DNA from: an uncultured Christensenella sp.
Lineage (GTDB): Bacteria; Bacillota; Clostridia; Christensenellales; UBA1242
Assembly: GCA_949293915.1 (NCBI GenBank)
Contig: CASFFJ010000039.1
Coordinates: 1 to 14,584 of the forward strand
Length of the DNA: 14,584 bases
Direction: 5' to 3'
Shown here: in pieces, positions 7,890 to 14,559 of the stretch
Numbering within the stretch: position 1 is the stretch's first letter
Layout of the letters: each line of letters begins with the position of its first letter
The notes under the pieces: generated by a model
What the model saw: only the letters and a program-made list of their open reading frames with translations
Databases searched by the model: none
What the model was told of the DNA's origin: nothing
Translations under genes and position numbers: made by a program

Positions 7890-7925
7890 ACAATAATTAC
7901 ACAATTTTTAACAATTTTAGACAAT
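7890..7925 (+). repeat. Four phased ACAAT direct repeats upstream of the gyrB promoter
   Basis: ACAAT occurs at 7890, 7901, 7911 and 7921, steps of 11, 10 and 10 bases; the two middle copies extend to ACAATTTT. The spacing is one helical turn, so the copies and their T tracts lie on one face of the DNA. The last copy ends about 20 bases before the -35 element. Confidence 0.55.
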
Positions 7926-7945
7926 GCTTTTTTAATGAAAAATAA

Positions 7946-7974
7946 TTGATTTTTTTTAATTTTTCTGTTATAAT
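7946..7974 (+). promoter_or_regulatory. Promoter of the gyrB-gyrA block
   Basis: TTGATT (7946-7951, four of six to consensus), a 17-base spacer and a perfect TATAAT (7969-7974) predict transcription from about 7981 and a leader of about 65 bases to the GTG start. It is the best promoter match in the gap and sits between the phased repeats and the palindrome. Confidence 0.7.
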
Positions 7975-8001
7975 TATGTTATATATTTATATATAACATA
8001 A
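7974..8001. promoter_or_regulatory. Perfect palindrome over the predicted gyrB transcription start
   Basis: Two 13-base arms (TTATGTTATATAT at 7974-7986 and its exact complement at 7989-8001) flank a two-base centre. It begins at the last base of the -10 box and spans the predicted start at 7981, so only part of the left arm would be transcribed. It is therefore better placed to act as a DNA site (repressor operator or supercoiling-sensitive element) than as an RNA hairpin. Confidence 0.55.
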
Positions 8002-8035
8002 AATTTTGATATATAAATAATTTTTTTATTTTTTT

Positions 8036-8041
8036 GAGGTG
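8036..8041 (+). promoter_or_regulatory. Ribosome binding site that fixes the GTG start of gyrB
   Basis: GAGGTG lies four bases before GTG at 8046. The frame is open to a TTG at 8034, but that codon overlaps this site and has only T and A before it, so GTG is preferred. Confidence 0.75.
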
Positions 8042-8045
8042 TAAA

Positions 8046-9998
8046 GTGACAGATGATTTAAAAGTAAAAAATGAGTATGGCGCAAGTGCGATTCAAGTGT
8101 TAGAAAAGCTTGAACCAGTGCGTAAACGCCCGGGTATGTATATTGGTTCGACAGATGAAAAAGGTCTGCATCATCTAGTGACAGAGATTGTGGATAACTC
8201 TATTGACGAGGCGCTTGCTGGTTATTGTAATGAAATAAATGTTACAATACACGCAGATGAGTCTATTAGCGTGTTGGACAATGGTCGTGGTATTCCTACT
8301 GGTATTCACGAAAAAGAAGGTATAAGTGCAGCCGAGTTGGTGCTTACGAAACTTCATGCTGGTGGCAAATTTGGTGGTGGCGGATACAAGATTTCTGGCG
8401 GATTGCATGGCGTTGGTTTGTCAGTTGTCAATGCGCTTAGCAAGACATTAATCCTTGATATTTATCAAAATGGCAATCATTATCATCAAGAATATCATCG
8501 TGGTGAACCTACTGATAGATTAGCGATTATTGGTAGCAGTGACAGAACAGGTACAAAAGTTAGTTTTAAACCGGACAATGAGATATTCCCTGTCACCACA
8601 TTTAACTATGACACATTAAAGTCTAGATTAAGAGAGATTGCATTTTTAAATAAAGGGCTACGTATCACTTTAAAAGATGAGCGTGAAGGTAAAGAACAAG
8701 AGAACATCTATCAATTTATGGGTGGTATTCAAGAGTTTGTTGCGGATTTGGCAGAAAAGAAGTCGTGCATTTTCCCAGACCCTATTTATGTTGACAAGAT
8801 TGTTAATTACAAGCGAAAGGATGAGCACGGAGAACTTCACGATGCCACAACTGAGATTGAGTTTAGCTTCCAATACACAGATACCTACACCGAGAATATT
8901 CACAGTTATTGTAATAACATTAATACAGAAGAAGGTGGCAAACACGTTGATGGATTTAAGAGCGGACTGATGAAAGTTATTATCGATTACGCGTTAGAAA
9001 ATAAATACATTAAAGAGCGACAAAAACTTTCAGGCGAAGACACTCGTGAGGGTATTATTGCTGTCATTTCAGTAAAAGTGGAAGAGCCACAATTCGAAGG
9101 TCAGACAAAGACCAAGCTGGGCACAGATGAAATCAAAGGCTTTGTAAGTAAAGCTGTGGAAGAGACATTTAGAGATTATTTAGAAGAACATCCAAAAGAG
9201 AGTAAAGAACTGATTAATAAATGTTTACTATCACAGCGTGCACGTGAGGCAGCGCGTAACGCACGAGAAGATACTAGACGCAAGTCAGCTTTAGAGAGTA
9301 CCACTCTTCCGGGCAAACTTGCAGACTGTTCAAGTAAAAACGCTAGTGAATGTGAGATTTTTATAGTAGAGGGACAATCAGCGGGTGGTACAGCAAAGAA
9401 TGGCAGGAATAGAAGATTTCAGGCGATTTTGCCATTGCGTGGTAAGATTTTAAATGTTGAAAAGACACGATTAGCGCGCGCATTAGAAAACGCAGAAATC
9501 AACGCAATGATCACAGCGTTTGGTTGCGGAATACACGAAGAGTGTGACCCTAAGAAACTTCGCTATGACAAAATTGTCATTATGACAGATGCGGATGTGG
9601 ATGGTAGTCATATTGAGATATTAATGTTGACATTCTTCTTTAGATATATGCGTCCATTGATTGAAGAAGGGCACGTGTATGTTGCTCAACCACCGCTATA
9701 TAAAGTGACACGTGGCAAACAAGACTTCTATTATTTTACTGATGAAGAGAAAGATAATGCATTAAAAAATATGGAGCGAGGTGTCAGTGTACAGCGCTAC
9801 AAAGGTCTTGGCGAGATGAATGAAGAACAATTGTGGGAAACAACTATGAATCCAGAGACTAGAACACTCAAAAAAGTCACAATGAAGGATGAAGTTACTT
9901 GCAACGAAATTTTTGATATTCTAATGGGAGAACGACCAGAAGCAAGACGTGAGTTTATTGAAAAATATGCAACTTTGATTGAAAATCTTGATGTGTAG
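8046..9998 (+). CDS. gyrB: DNA gyrase subunit B
   Basis: The 650-residue ATPase subunit of gyrase, which with GyrA introduces negative supercoils. The GHKL ATPase domain shows EIVDNSIDEALAG (47-59, with E47 as likely general base and N51 for Mg), DNGRGIP (78-84) and GGLHGVGLSVVNA (118-130). The transducer domain follows. The Toprim domain has E442 and D515/D517/D519 in MTDADVDGSHI, and the C-terminus has the usual RYKGLGEMN segment. Length matches the short Gram-positive type without the enterobacterial insertion. One odd residue: the near-invariant EGDSA of the Toprim motif reads EGQSA (Q444, codon CAA). The start is GTG at 8046. Its TAG stop is part of the TAGGAG ribosome binding site of gyrA, eight bases away. 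The GyrA-box in the partner argues for gyrase rather than topoisomerase IV. Confidence 0.97.
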   Translation: MTDDLKVKNEYGASAIQVLEKLEPVRKRPGMYIGSTDEKGLHHLVTEIVDNSIDEALAGYCNEINVTIHADESISVLDNGRGIPTGIHEKEGISAAELVLTKLHAGGKFGGGGYKISGGLHGVGLSVVNALSKTLILDIYQNGNHYHQEYHRGEPTDRLAIIGSSDRTGTKVSFKPDNEIFPVTTFNYDTLKSRLREIAFLNKGLRITLKDEREGKEQENIYQFMGGIQEFVADLAEKKSCIFPDPIYVDKIVNYKRKDEHGELHDATTEIEFSFQYTDTYTENIHSYCNNINTEEGGKHVDGFKSGLMKVIIDYALENKYIKERQKLSGEDTREGIIAVISVKVEEPQFEGQTKTKLGTDEIKGFVSKAVEETFRDYLEEHPKESKELINKCLLSQRAREAARNAREDTRRKSALESTTLPGKLADCSSKNASECEIFIVEGQSAGGTAKNGRNRRFQAILPLRGKILNVEKTRLARALENAEINAMITAFGCGIHEECDPKKLRYDKIVIMTDADVDGSHIEILMLTFFFRYMRPLIEEGHVYVAQPPLYKVTRGKQDFYYFTDEEKDNALKNMERGVSVQRYKGLGEMNEEQLWETTMNPETRTLKKVTMKDEVTCNEIFDILMGERPEARREFIEKYATLIENLDV

Positions 9999-10006
9999 GA
10001 GAAATA

Positions 10007-12505
10007 ATGAAAAACAGAGATACATTTGAAAAAATCGATAATACAAAATATGTAGACATTGACATTGAGCACGAAATGAAAGAATCGTTTATTGCTTATG
10101 CAATGGCTGTAAATGTTTCACGTGCTATTCCTGATGTTAGAGATGGCTTAAAACCTGTGCATAGGCGCATATTGTATTCAATGAACGAAATTGGTTTGAC
10201 AGCAGATAAGCCTACTAGAAAATGCGCAAAAATTGTGGGTGATGTGTTGGGTAAATATCATCCACACGGAGATGCCAGCGTATATGATGCGCTTGTGCGT
10301 TTGGCGCAAGATTTCACAATTAATGAACCGCTTATTGATGGACAAGGCAACTTTGGTAGTGTGGATGGTGACCCAGCAGCAGCGTATCGTTACACTGAAG
10401 CGCGTTTAAGCAAAATCGCAAGCGAGTTATTGCGTGATATAGATAAAGATACGGTAGATTTTTATCCAAACTTTGATGAGACCACTGTTCAACCAAAAGT
10501 TTTACCTAGCCGTTTTCCTAATTTGTTAGTAAATGGTAGTGATGGCATAGCAGTTGGTATGGCGACCAATATTCCACCGCACAATTTGAATGAAGTGATT
10601 GATGCGGTTGTGGCAATGATAGATAATCCAAACATTACAGTGGATGAACTTATGGAATATGTCCCTGCACCTGATTTTCCAACAGGAGCACAAATTTTAA
10701 GTAATCCTGCCATTAAAGAAGCGTACAGAACGGGTCGTGGTGGAGTGGTTATGCGTGCGGATGCAGAGATTGAATCGTACGATAACGACAGGCGCTGGAG
10801 AATTGTTGTTCACGCCATTCCTTATCAAGTCAATAAGGCTAGACTGATTGCACAGATAGCTAGTTTGGTTAAAGATAAACGCATTGATGGTATTAGTGAT
10901 ATTCGTGATGAAACGGATAGAGATGGTTTGCGTATAGTAATAGAATTAAAAAAAGATGCTAATCCTCAAGTTGTTTTAAATATGTTGTACAAACAGACAC
11001 AATTACAACTTTCTAGTGGGATTATTTTCTTAGCGTTAGTTAATGGCGAGCCAAAAGTGCTTAATCTTCAAGAGATACTTTTCCATTATCTAAATTTCCA
11101 ACGCGAAGTTGTCACTAGACGCACCAAATACGACCTTAACAAAGCGCAAGAGCGTGAACATATTGTGCATGGTTTGGTAATTGCAGTAAACAATATAGAT
11201 GAAGTTATTAAGATTATTAAGACAAGTGCTGACAAGCAGTCAGCATTGGATGCGTTAGAGTCAAGATTCAGCTTAACCGAACGTCAATCTAACGCGATTT
11301 TAGAGATGAAATTAAGCAGACTGACTGGTTTAGAGGTTGAGAAGTTAAAAATAGAACTTAAAGAATTAGAAGAACTAATTTTAAAATTAAAAGATATTTT
11401 AGCACACGATGATAAAATTAATGCGATAATCAAAGAAGAATTGTTAGAGATTAAAGCAAAATATCCTACTCCAAGAAAGACAAAAATCATTCTTGATTAT
11501 GATAATATCGACATTGGCGATTTGATTGACAAGCATGATGTTGTAATCAGTCTTACTAGTCTTGGATATGTTAAACGTTTGCCAGTTGATGAATACAAGT
11601 CGCAACATAGAGGTGGGCGTGGTGTCAATGCGCATAGGACTAAGGAAGAAGATTTTGTAATGGATATGTTTGTTACTAGCAGTCACGATGACTTAATGTT
11701 CTTCAGCAATCGTGGCAAAGCATATTGTCTGAAAGCGTATTTGATTCCAGAAGCAGGTAAGCAGAACAAAGGCAGAGCATTAGTTAACTTGTTGCCTTTA
11801 GAAGCAGATGAGAAAATCAACACTATTATTAAATATGAAAATACAGACAATAGTTATTTAATGATGGTTACTAAAAATGGTTTGATTAAGAAGACCAAAG
11901 TGAGCGAATATACGAATATTAGGAAGAATGGTAAGATAGCTATAAAATTAGCGGATGAGGATAGTTTAGTTAGTGTATGTATTGTGCAATCTAGTGAAGA
12001 GTTGTTAATAGCATCTAATAATGGCAGATGTTTACGATTTAACGAAAAAGATGTTCGCCCAATGGGTAGAGCGAGTCAAGGCGTTAAATGTATCAAAATG
12101 TCAGATGATGAGTGTGTGGTTAGTATGGTTAAACTTGAGCAAGGTAAAGATATATTGACAGTCACATCCAAAGGTTATGCTAAACGTAGTAAAATTGAAG
12201 ATTATCGCTTGCAATCAAGACGCGGTAAAGGTATAAAAGCAGGAGTGTTTAACGAAAAGACAGGTGATATTGTTTCTGTTAAAATGGTAACAGTTGACAA
12301 TGATATCCTTGTTATCTCTGCGGATGGTGTTATGATTAGAGCACATGCAGATAGTGTAAATTTAGTCAGCAGGACAAGTTTAGGTGTACGACTTATGAAA
12401 GTTAGTGTTAGTGATAGTGTTGTTGGCGTAGCGATTGTGGACAGACAAGCAGATGATGAAGAGTTAGATAACGAAATTACAGAAGAAACAGAAATTAATG
12501 AATAG
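10007..12505 (+). CDS. gyrA: DNA gyrase subunit A
   Basis: The 832-residue cleavage and wrapping subunit of gyrase. The winged-helix/tower part (about 30-490) includes HPHGDASVYD (85-94, the quinolone region) and the catalytic tyrosine Y129 in AAAYRYTEARL. The C-terminal beta-pinwheel (about 505-810) carries a GyrA-box, QHRGGRG (533-539), needed to wrap DNA, plus a related QSRRGKG at 736-742, which supports gyrase over ParC. An acidic tail follows (about 814-832). Odd points: residue 90 (E. coli Ser83) is Ala, and the residue two before the catalytic tyrosine is Tyr instead of the usual Met. TAGGAG (9996-10001) precedes the ATG. The stop is TAG; only one codon (ATT) separates it from the radC ATG in the same frame. 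Confidence 0.97.
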   Translation: MKNRDTFEKIDNTKYVDIDIEHEMKESFIAYAMAVNVSRAIPDVRDGLKPVHRRILYSMNEIGLTADKPTRKCAKIVGDVLGKYHPHGDASVYDALVRLAQDFTINEPLIDGQGNFGSVDGDPAAAYRYTEARLSKIASELLRDIDKDTVDFYPNFDETTVQPKVLPSRFPNLLVNGSDGIAVGMATNIPPHNLNEVIDAVVAMIDNPNITVDELMEYVPAPDFPTGAQILSNPAIKEAYRTGRGGVVMRADAEIESYDNDRRWRIVVHAIPYQVNKARLIAQIASLVKDKRIDGISDIRDETDRDGLRIVIELKKDANPQVVLNMLYKQTQLQLSSGIIFLALVNGEPKVLNLQEILFHYLNFQREVVTRRTKYDLNKAQEREHIVHGLVIAVNNIDEVIKIIKTSADKQSALDALESRFSLTERQSNAILEMKLSRLTGLEVEKLKIELKELEELILKLKDILAHDDKINAIIKEELLEIKAKYPTPRKTKIILDYDNIDIGDLIDKHDVVISLTSLGYVKRLPVDEYKSQHRGGRGVNAHRTKEEDFVMDMFVTSSHDDLMFFSNRGKAYCLKAYLIPEAGKQNKGRALVNLLPLEADEKINTIIKYENTDNSYLMMVTKNGLIKKTKVSEYTNIRKNGKIAIKLADEDSLVSVCIVQSSEELLIASNNGRCLRFNEKDVRPMGRASQGVKCIKMSDDECVVSMVKLEQGKDILTVTSKGYAKRSKIEDYRLQSRRGKGIKAGVFNEKTGDIVSVKMVTVDNDILVISADGVMIRAHADSVNLVSRTSLGVRLMKVSVSDSVVGVAIVDRQADDEELDNEITEETEINE

Positions 12506-12508
12506 ATT

Positions 12509-13264
12509 ATGACAAAAATAAATGTAGGAATACACAAGGACCATAGGCAACGAGTCAAAGAAAAAGCGAGTAAATTTGGTTTAGGTGTTTTTGCCGACCA
12601 CGAAGTGTTAGAATTATTACTTTTCTATGTTGTGCCATACAAAGACACCAACCCACTTGCTCATAAATTGATTGAAGAGTTTGGCTCACTTGCAAATGTA
12701 CTTGATGCCGATATTGAGAGTTTATCATCAGTGCAAGGTGTAGGACTTGAAACTGCAAGATTTTTATGTTTCCAAAGGCAATTTTTAGATAGATATTTGA
12801 TTAGTAAGCAAGACAAAAGTTGTATATTAAATTCTTCTAGCGAGGTAATTAAGTATTTTAGAAAACATTATCAAATTGCAGACAAAGAAGTTTTGTATAT
12901 TTTCTGTCTCAACGAAATGTGCAGATTAAAGCGAGTGCTTACTTATGAAGGTATAAGTGAGACTATGATAACGGTTAAAGTCAATAAAATCATCAAGGAT
13001 ATTATAACTTCAGGTGCATCACAAATATTTATTATACACACGCATCCTAATGGTCAAACGAATCCAAGTACGGATGATATTGATTTTACGTGTGAGATTA
13101 TGGTAAGTTGTTATTCTTCACGCATCAAAGTTAATGACCACGTTATTTTTAACGAAATCAGTCATTATTCTATGCGAGACATTATTTTCAAAATTTATCA
13201 AGAGAAAGGTATTGATTTGCTGATAGAACCAGGTAAAAACAAAAATTTTAAGTTTAAATCTTAA
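12509..13264 (+). CDS. radC: RadC family protein (JAMM domain)
   Basis: A 251-residue RadC/UPF0758 protein. The N-terminal half (about 8-95) has a helix-hairpin-helix-like region (VQGVGLETARFL, 75-86). The C-terminal half is a JAMM/MPN metalloprotease-like domain with HTHPNG (177-182), S187 and D190, which complete the HxHPxG...SxxD zinc signature. The name comes from an old link to DNA repair; the biochemical activity remains unsettled. The start is ATG at 12509, three bases after the gyrA stop, and I see no good ribosome binding site before it. Translation probably depends on ribosomes that terminate on gyrA and restart. The N-terminus (HKDHRQRVKEK) matches the normal family start, so it is not obviously missing sequence. 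Confidence 0.93.
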   Translation: MTKINVGIHKDHRQRVKEKASKFGLGVFADHEVLELLLFYVVPYKDTNPLAHKLIEEFGSLANVLDADIESLSSVQGVGLETARFLCFQRQFLDRYLISKQDKSCILNSSSEVIKYFRKHYQIADKEVLYIFCLNEMCRLKRVLTYEGISETMITVKVNKIIKDIITSGASQIFIIHTHPNGQTNPSTDDIDFTCEIMVSCYSSRIKVNDHVIFNEISHYSMRDIIFKIYQEKGIDLLIEPGKNKNFKFKS

Positions 13265-13298
13265 AAATTAAATAAGATAATAGTATTTATTTTGTTGT

Positions 13299-13303
13299 AG
13301 GGG
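13299..13303 (+). promoter_or_regulatory. Distant ribosome binding site of the lipoprotein-like gene
   Basis: AGGGG lies 13 bases before ATG 13317, farther than the 4 to 8 bases usual in this window. A TAA in the same frame at 13311 rules out an upstream start, and the basic-then-hydrophobic N-terminus fits 13317. Confidence 0.5.
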
Positions 13304-13316
13304 AATAAATTAAAAT

Positions 13317-13895
13317 ATGGCAAAGACAAGATTAAAGCAGATATTTTGTATTATGCTACTTTTTATGGTGGTAATTTGCTTTTGCGCTTGCTCAACTGTG
13401 TCTGTTGGAACTGTGATTAATGAAGATGGTAGTATTGATGAACTGGTAACTGTTGAGCTGGATGAAAAAGCGATTGCGGATGCAAATTTAAATCTTGATT
13501 CAGTCAAGAGTGAGATTAAAGATGTCGCAATGAATGAAGCTAAGCAAATAGTTTATCAGTTTGAAAACAAAATTCAATCCGACTTATTATTATGTTCGAT
13601 AGAAACAAGAGAAATTTTGGTATCATTTATAGGTGGGATACAAGTTGTAGGTAATGAATGGCAAGATGAAAGTTATACAATTGGAATAAGATTCAAAAAC
13701 AAAGATGTATACAAATATTATTATAATATAACTGAGAATGTTGATGTTGAGTTGACAGAAGAGAAACATTTCTTATACAACAAATATAGTTACAATGCGT
13801 ATACAATGTATGCAAGTTATAGTGATTTATATAACAAATTAAGTGAATACTTTTCAAACAAATATCCACAATTTACTGATGCAGATGTGGAATAG
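13317..13895 (+). CDS. Secreted lipoprotein-like protein, cut by an in-frame TAG
   Basis: A 192-residue protein with a basic N-terminus (MAKTRLK), a hydrophobic signal segment (about 9-24) and a lipobox-like FCAC whose cysteine (about residue 25) could be lipidated after export. The exported part begins STVSVGTVINEDGSIDE and is rich in acidic and aromatic residues. It resembles, from memory only, bacterial LppM/DUF3153-type envelope proteins, which have a signal peptide, an alpha/beta extracellular domain and a C-terminal membrane helix. Here the reading frame stops at TAG (13893-13895) but then stays open for 82 further codons that encode just such a helix and a basic tail. The product may be truncated (nonsense mutation), extended by readthrough, or the TAG may be a sequence error. 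I cannot assign a function. It lies 52 bases after radC. Confidence 0.7.
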   Translation: MAKTRLKQIFCIMLLFMVVICFCACSTVSVGTVINEDGSIDELVTVELDEKAIADANLNLDSVKSEIKDVAMNEAKQIVYQFENKIQSDLLLCSIETREILVSFIGGIQVVGNEWQDESYTIGIRFKNKDVYKYYYNITENVDVELTEEKHFLYNKYSYNAYTMYASYSDLYNKLSEYFSNKYPQFTDADVE

Positions 13896-14144
13896 ATTTA
13901 TGTTTATTCAGCAGACTCTTCACGTGAGCATAGCAATGCAAACGATATAAAATATCAAAATGGTAAATATTATCATTTATGGAAAATTTCGGATGAAAAT
14001 GATATAATTACGTTTTATTACAAAATTGCAAATAGAACAAACTGGATTATAATATGTTTGTGTATTACGATTGTCGTGTTGATTATTTTGTCAATTATTG
14101 CATTAATAAGGCATAGAAAAATTGTTGGAAAAATAAAAAAATAA
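13896..14144 (+). pseudogene. In-frame continuation of the lipoprotein-like gene after TAG
   Basis: Directly after TAG the same frame continues for 82 codons to TAA at 14142-14144. It contains a hydrophilic stretch beginning IYVYSADSSREHSNANDI, then YYHLWKISDENDIITFYYKI, a strong transmembrane helix starting NWIIICLCITIVVLIIL and a basic end (RHRKIVGKIKK). The helix plus positive tail gives the usual membrane-in orientation for a C-terminal anchor. There is no start codon with a ribosome binding site for separate translation, so it belongs to the upstream gene, giving about 275 codons in all. It is a decayed gene end or a readthrough extension; the sequence alone does not decide. Confidence 0.65.
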
Positions 14145-14158
14145 TTTAATTATTTTTT
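14136..14158 (+). terminator. Possible AT-only terminator after the lipoprotein-like gene
   Basis: A 10-bp A/T stem (14136-14145 with 14149-14158) and three-base loop overlaps the second stop codon (TAA at 14142). It contains no G/C pair and only a short T run, so it is weak. Its position after the TAA, not the TAG, suggests the transcription unit reaches the second stop. Confidence 0.3.
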
Positions 14159-14190
14159 AAAAATTAATTTTTAATTACAAAATAAATAAA

Positions 14191-14273
14191 TCTATAAAAA
14201 ATTAAATAAATTTTAAAAAAACAAATAAAAATCTATAAAAAAGAAAATAAACATCTATAAAAAATTAAATAAA
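14191..14273 (+). repeat. Three direct repeats in the AT-rich gap before the small basic gene
   Basis: TCTATAAAAAATTAAATAAA occurs exactly at 14191-14210 and 14254-14273. A third copy at 14232-14251 differs at two positions (GA for TT). Starts are 41 and 22 bases apart. A 7-bp inverted repeat (AATATTT and AAATATT, 14293-14309) follows. The low complexity makes chance or slippage possible, but an exact 20-base match is notable. The gap otherwise holds nothing I can name. Confidence 0.5.
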
Positions 14274-14335
14274 AATTAAAAAATAATATTTAAATATTTT
14301 CGAAATATTAAATTAATAAAAACAAAAAGGAAATT

Positions 14336-14497
14336 ATGGTCAAGATTAAAGTTTTAAAGAAATTGCCAAAGCAAAAGAAACAAAAAATTAAGTTTAATAC
14401 AGTCAATAAACCGCTAGAAACAAGCAAGTTTAAAGATGATTATTTTAAATTTTATGATGATATAAAGCATCCAACACATCAACATTACGATTGGTAA
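14336..14497 (+). CDS. Small basic protein of 53 residues, unknown function
   Basis: A short open frame with a good AAGGAA-type site six or so bases before the ATG. The N-terminal part is lysine-rich (MVKIKVLKKLPKQKKQKIKF); the C-terminal part is acidic and aromatic (KDDYFKFYDDIKHP) and ends HQHYDW before TAA. The tryptophan codon is TGG. There is no membrane segment or cysteine. I do not recognise it. The charge split could suit nucleic-acid or ribosome binding, but that is a guess. It stands alone between two AT-rich gaps with a possible terminator after it, which supports a separate unit. That it is a real gene rests on the ribosome binding site and the non-random composition. Confidence 0.55.
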   Translation: MVKIKVLKKLPKQKKQKIKFNTVNKPLETSKFKDDYFKFYDDIKHPTHQHYDW

Positions 14498-14523
14498 AAT
14501 TTAGTTATAAAATTAATAATTAT

Positions 14524-14559
14524 AAAGTAATTTATAGTTAAAAAATAAATTTACTTTTT
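14524..14559 (+). terminator. Possible terminator after the small basic gene
   Basis: AAAGTAATTTA (14524-14534) pairs with TAAATTTACTTT (14546-14557) through 11 base pairs with a one-base bulge, and the right arm ends in five T residues (14555-14559). It is mostly A/T, so strength is doubtful, but the place 27 bases past the stop codon is reasonable. Confidence 0.35.

Larger units (their letters stand above)
7698..8045 (+). other. AT-rich gap between metG and gyrB
   Basis: No gene longer than a dozen or so codons is supported here. The gap holds, in order, a 9-bp hairpin (7718-7740), a very AT-rich stretch, four phased ACAAT repeats (7890-7925), the gyrB promoter (7946-7974), a palindrome over the predicted start (7974-8001) and a 5' leader. 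I looked for TTATNCACA-type DnaA boxes and saw no convincing set, so there is no support for a replication origin. Confidence 0.6.

Noticed and set aside
8034..8045. TTG start for gyrB
   Set aside because: The TTG overlaps the GAGGTG ribosome binding site, and GTG at 8046 is correctly spaced behind it.
7698..8045. Replication origin in the AT-rich gap before gyrB
   Set aside because: I found no cluster of TTATNCACA-like DnaA boxes, and dnaA and dnaN are not nearby; AT-richness alone is not evidence.
529..13264. Global reassignment of TAG to an amino acid
   Set aside because: About four thousand codons of core genes contain no internal TAG, so if TAG is ever read as sense it is rare and context-dependent.
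14191..14273. CRISPR array reading of the three direct repeats
   Set aside because: Repeats are only 20 bases of A/T, gaps between copies are 21 and 2 bases, and no cas gene is present.
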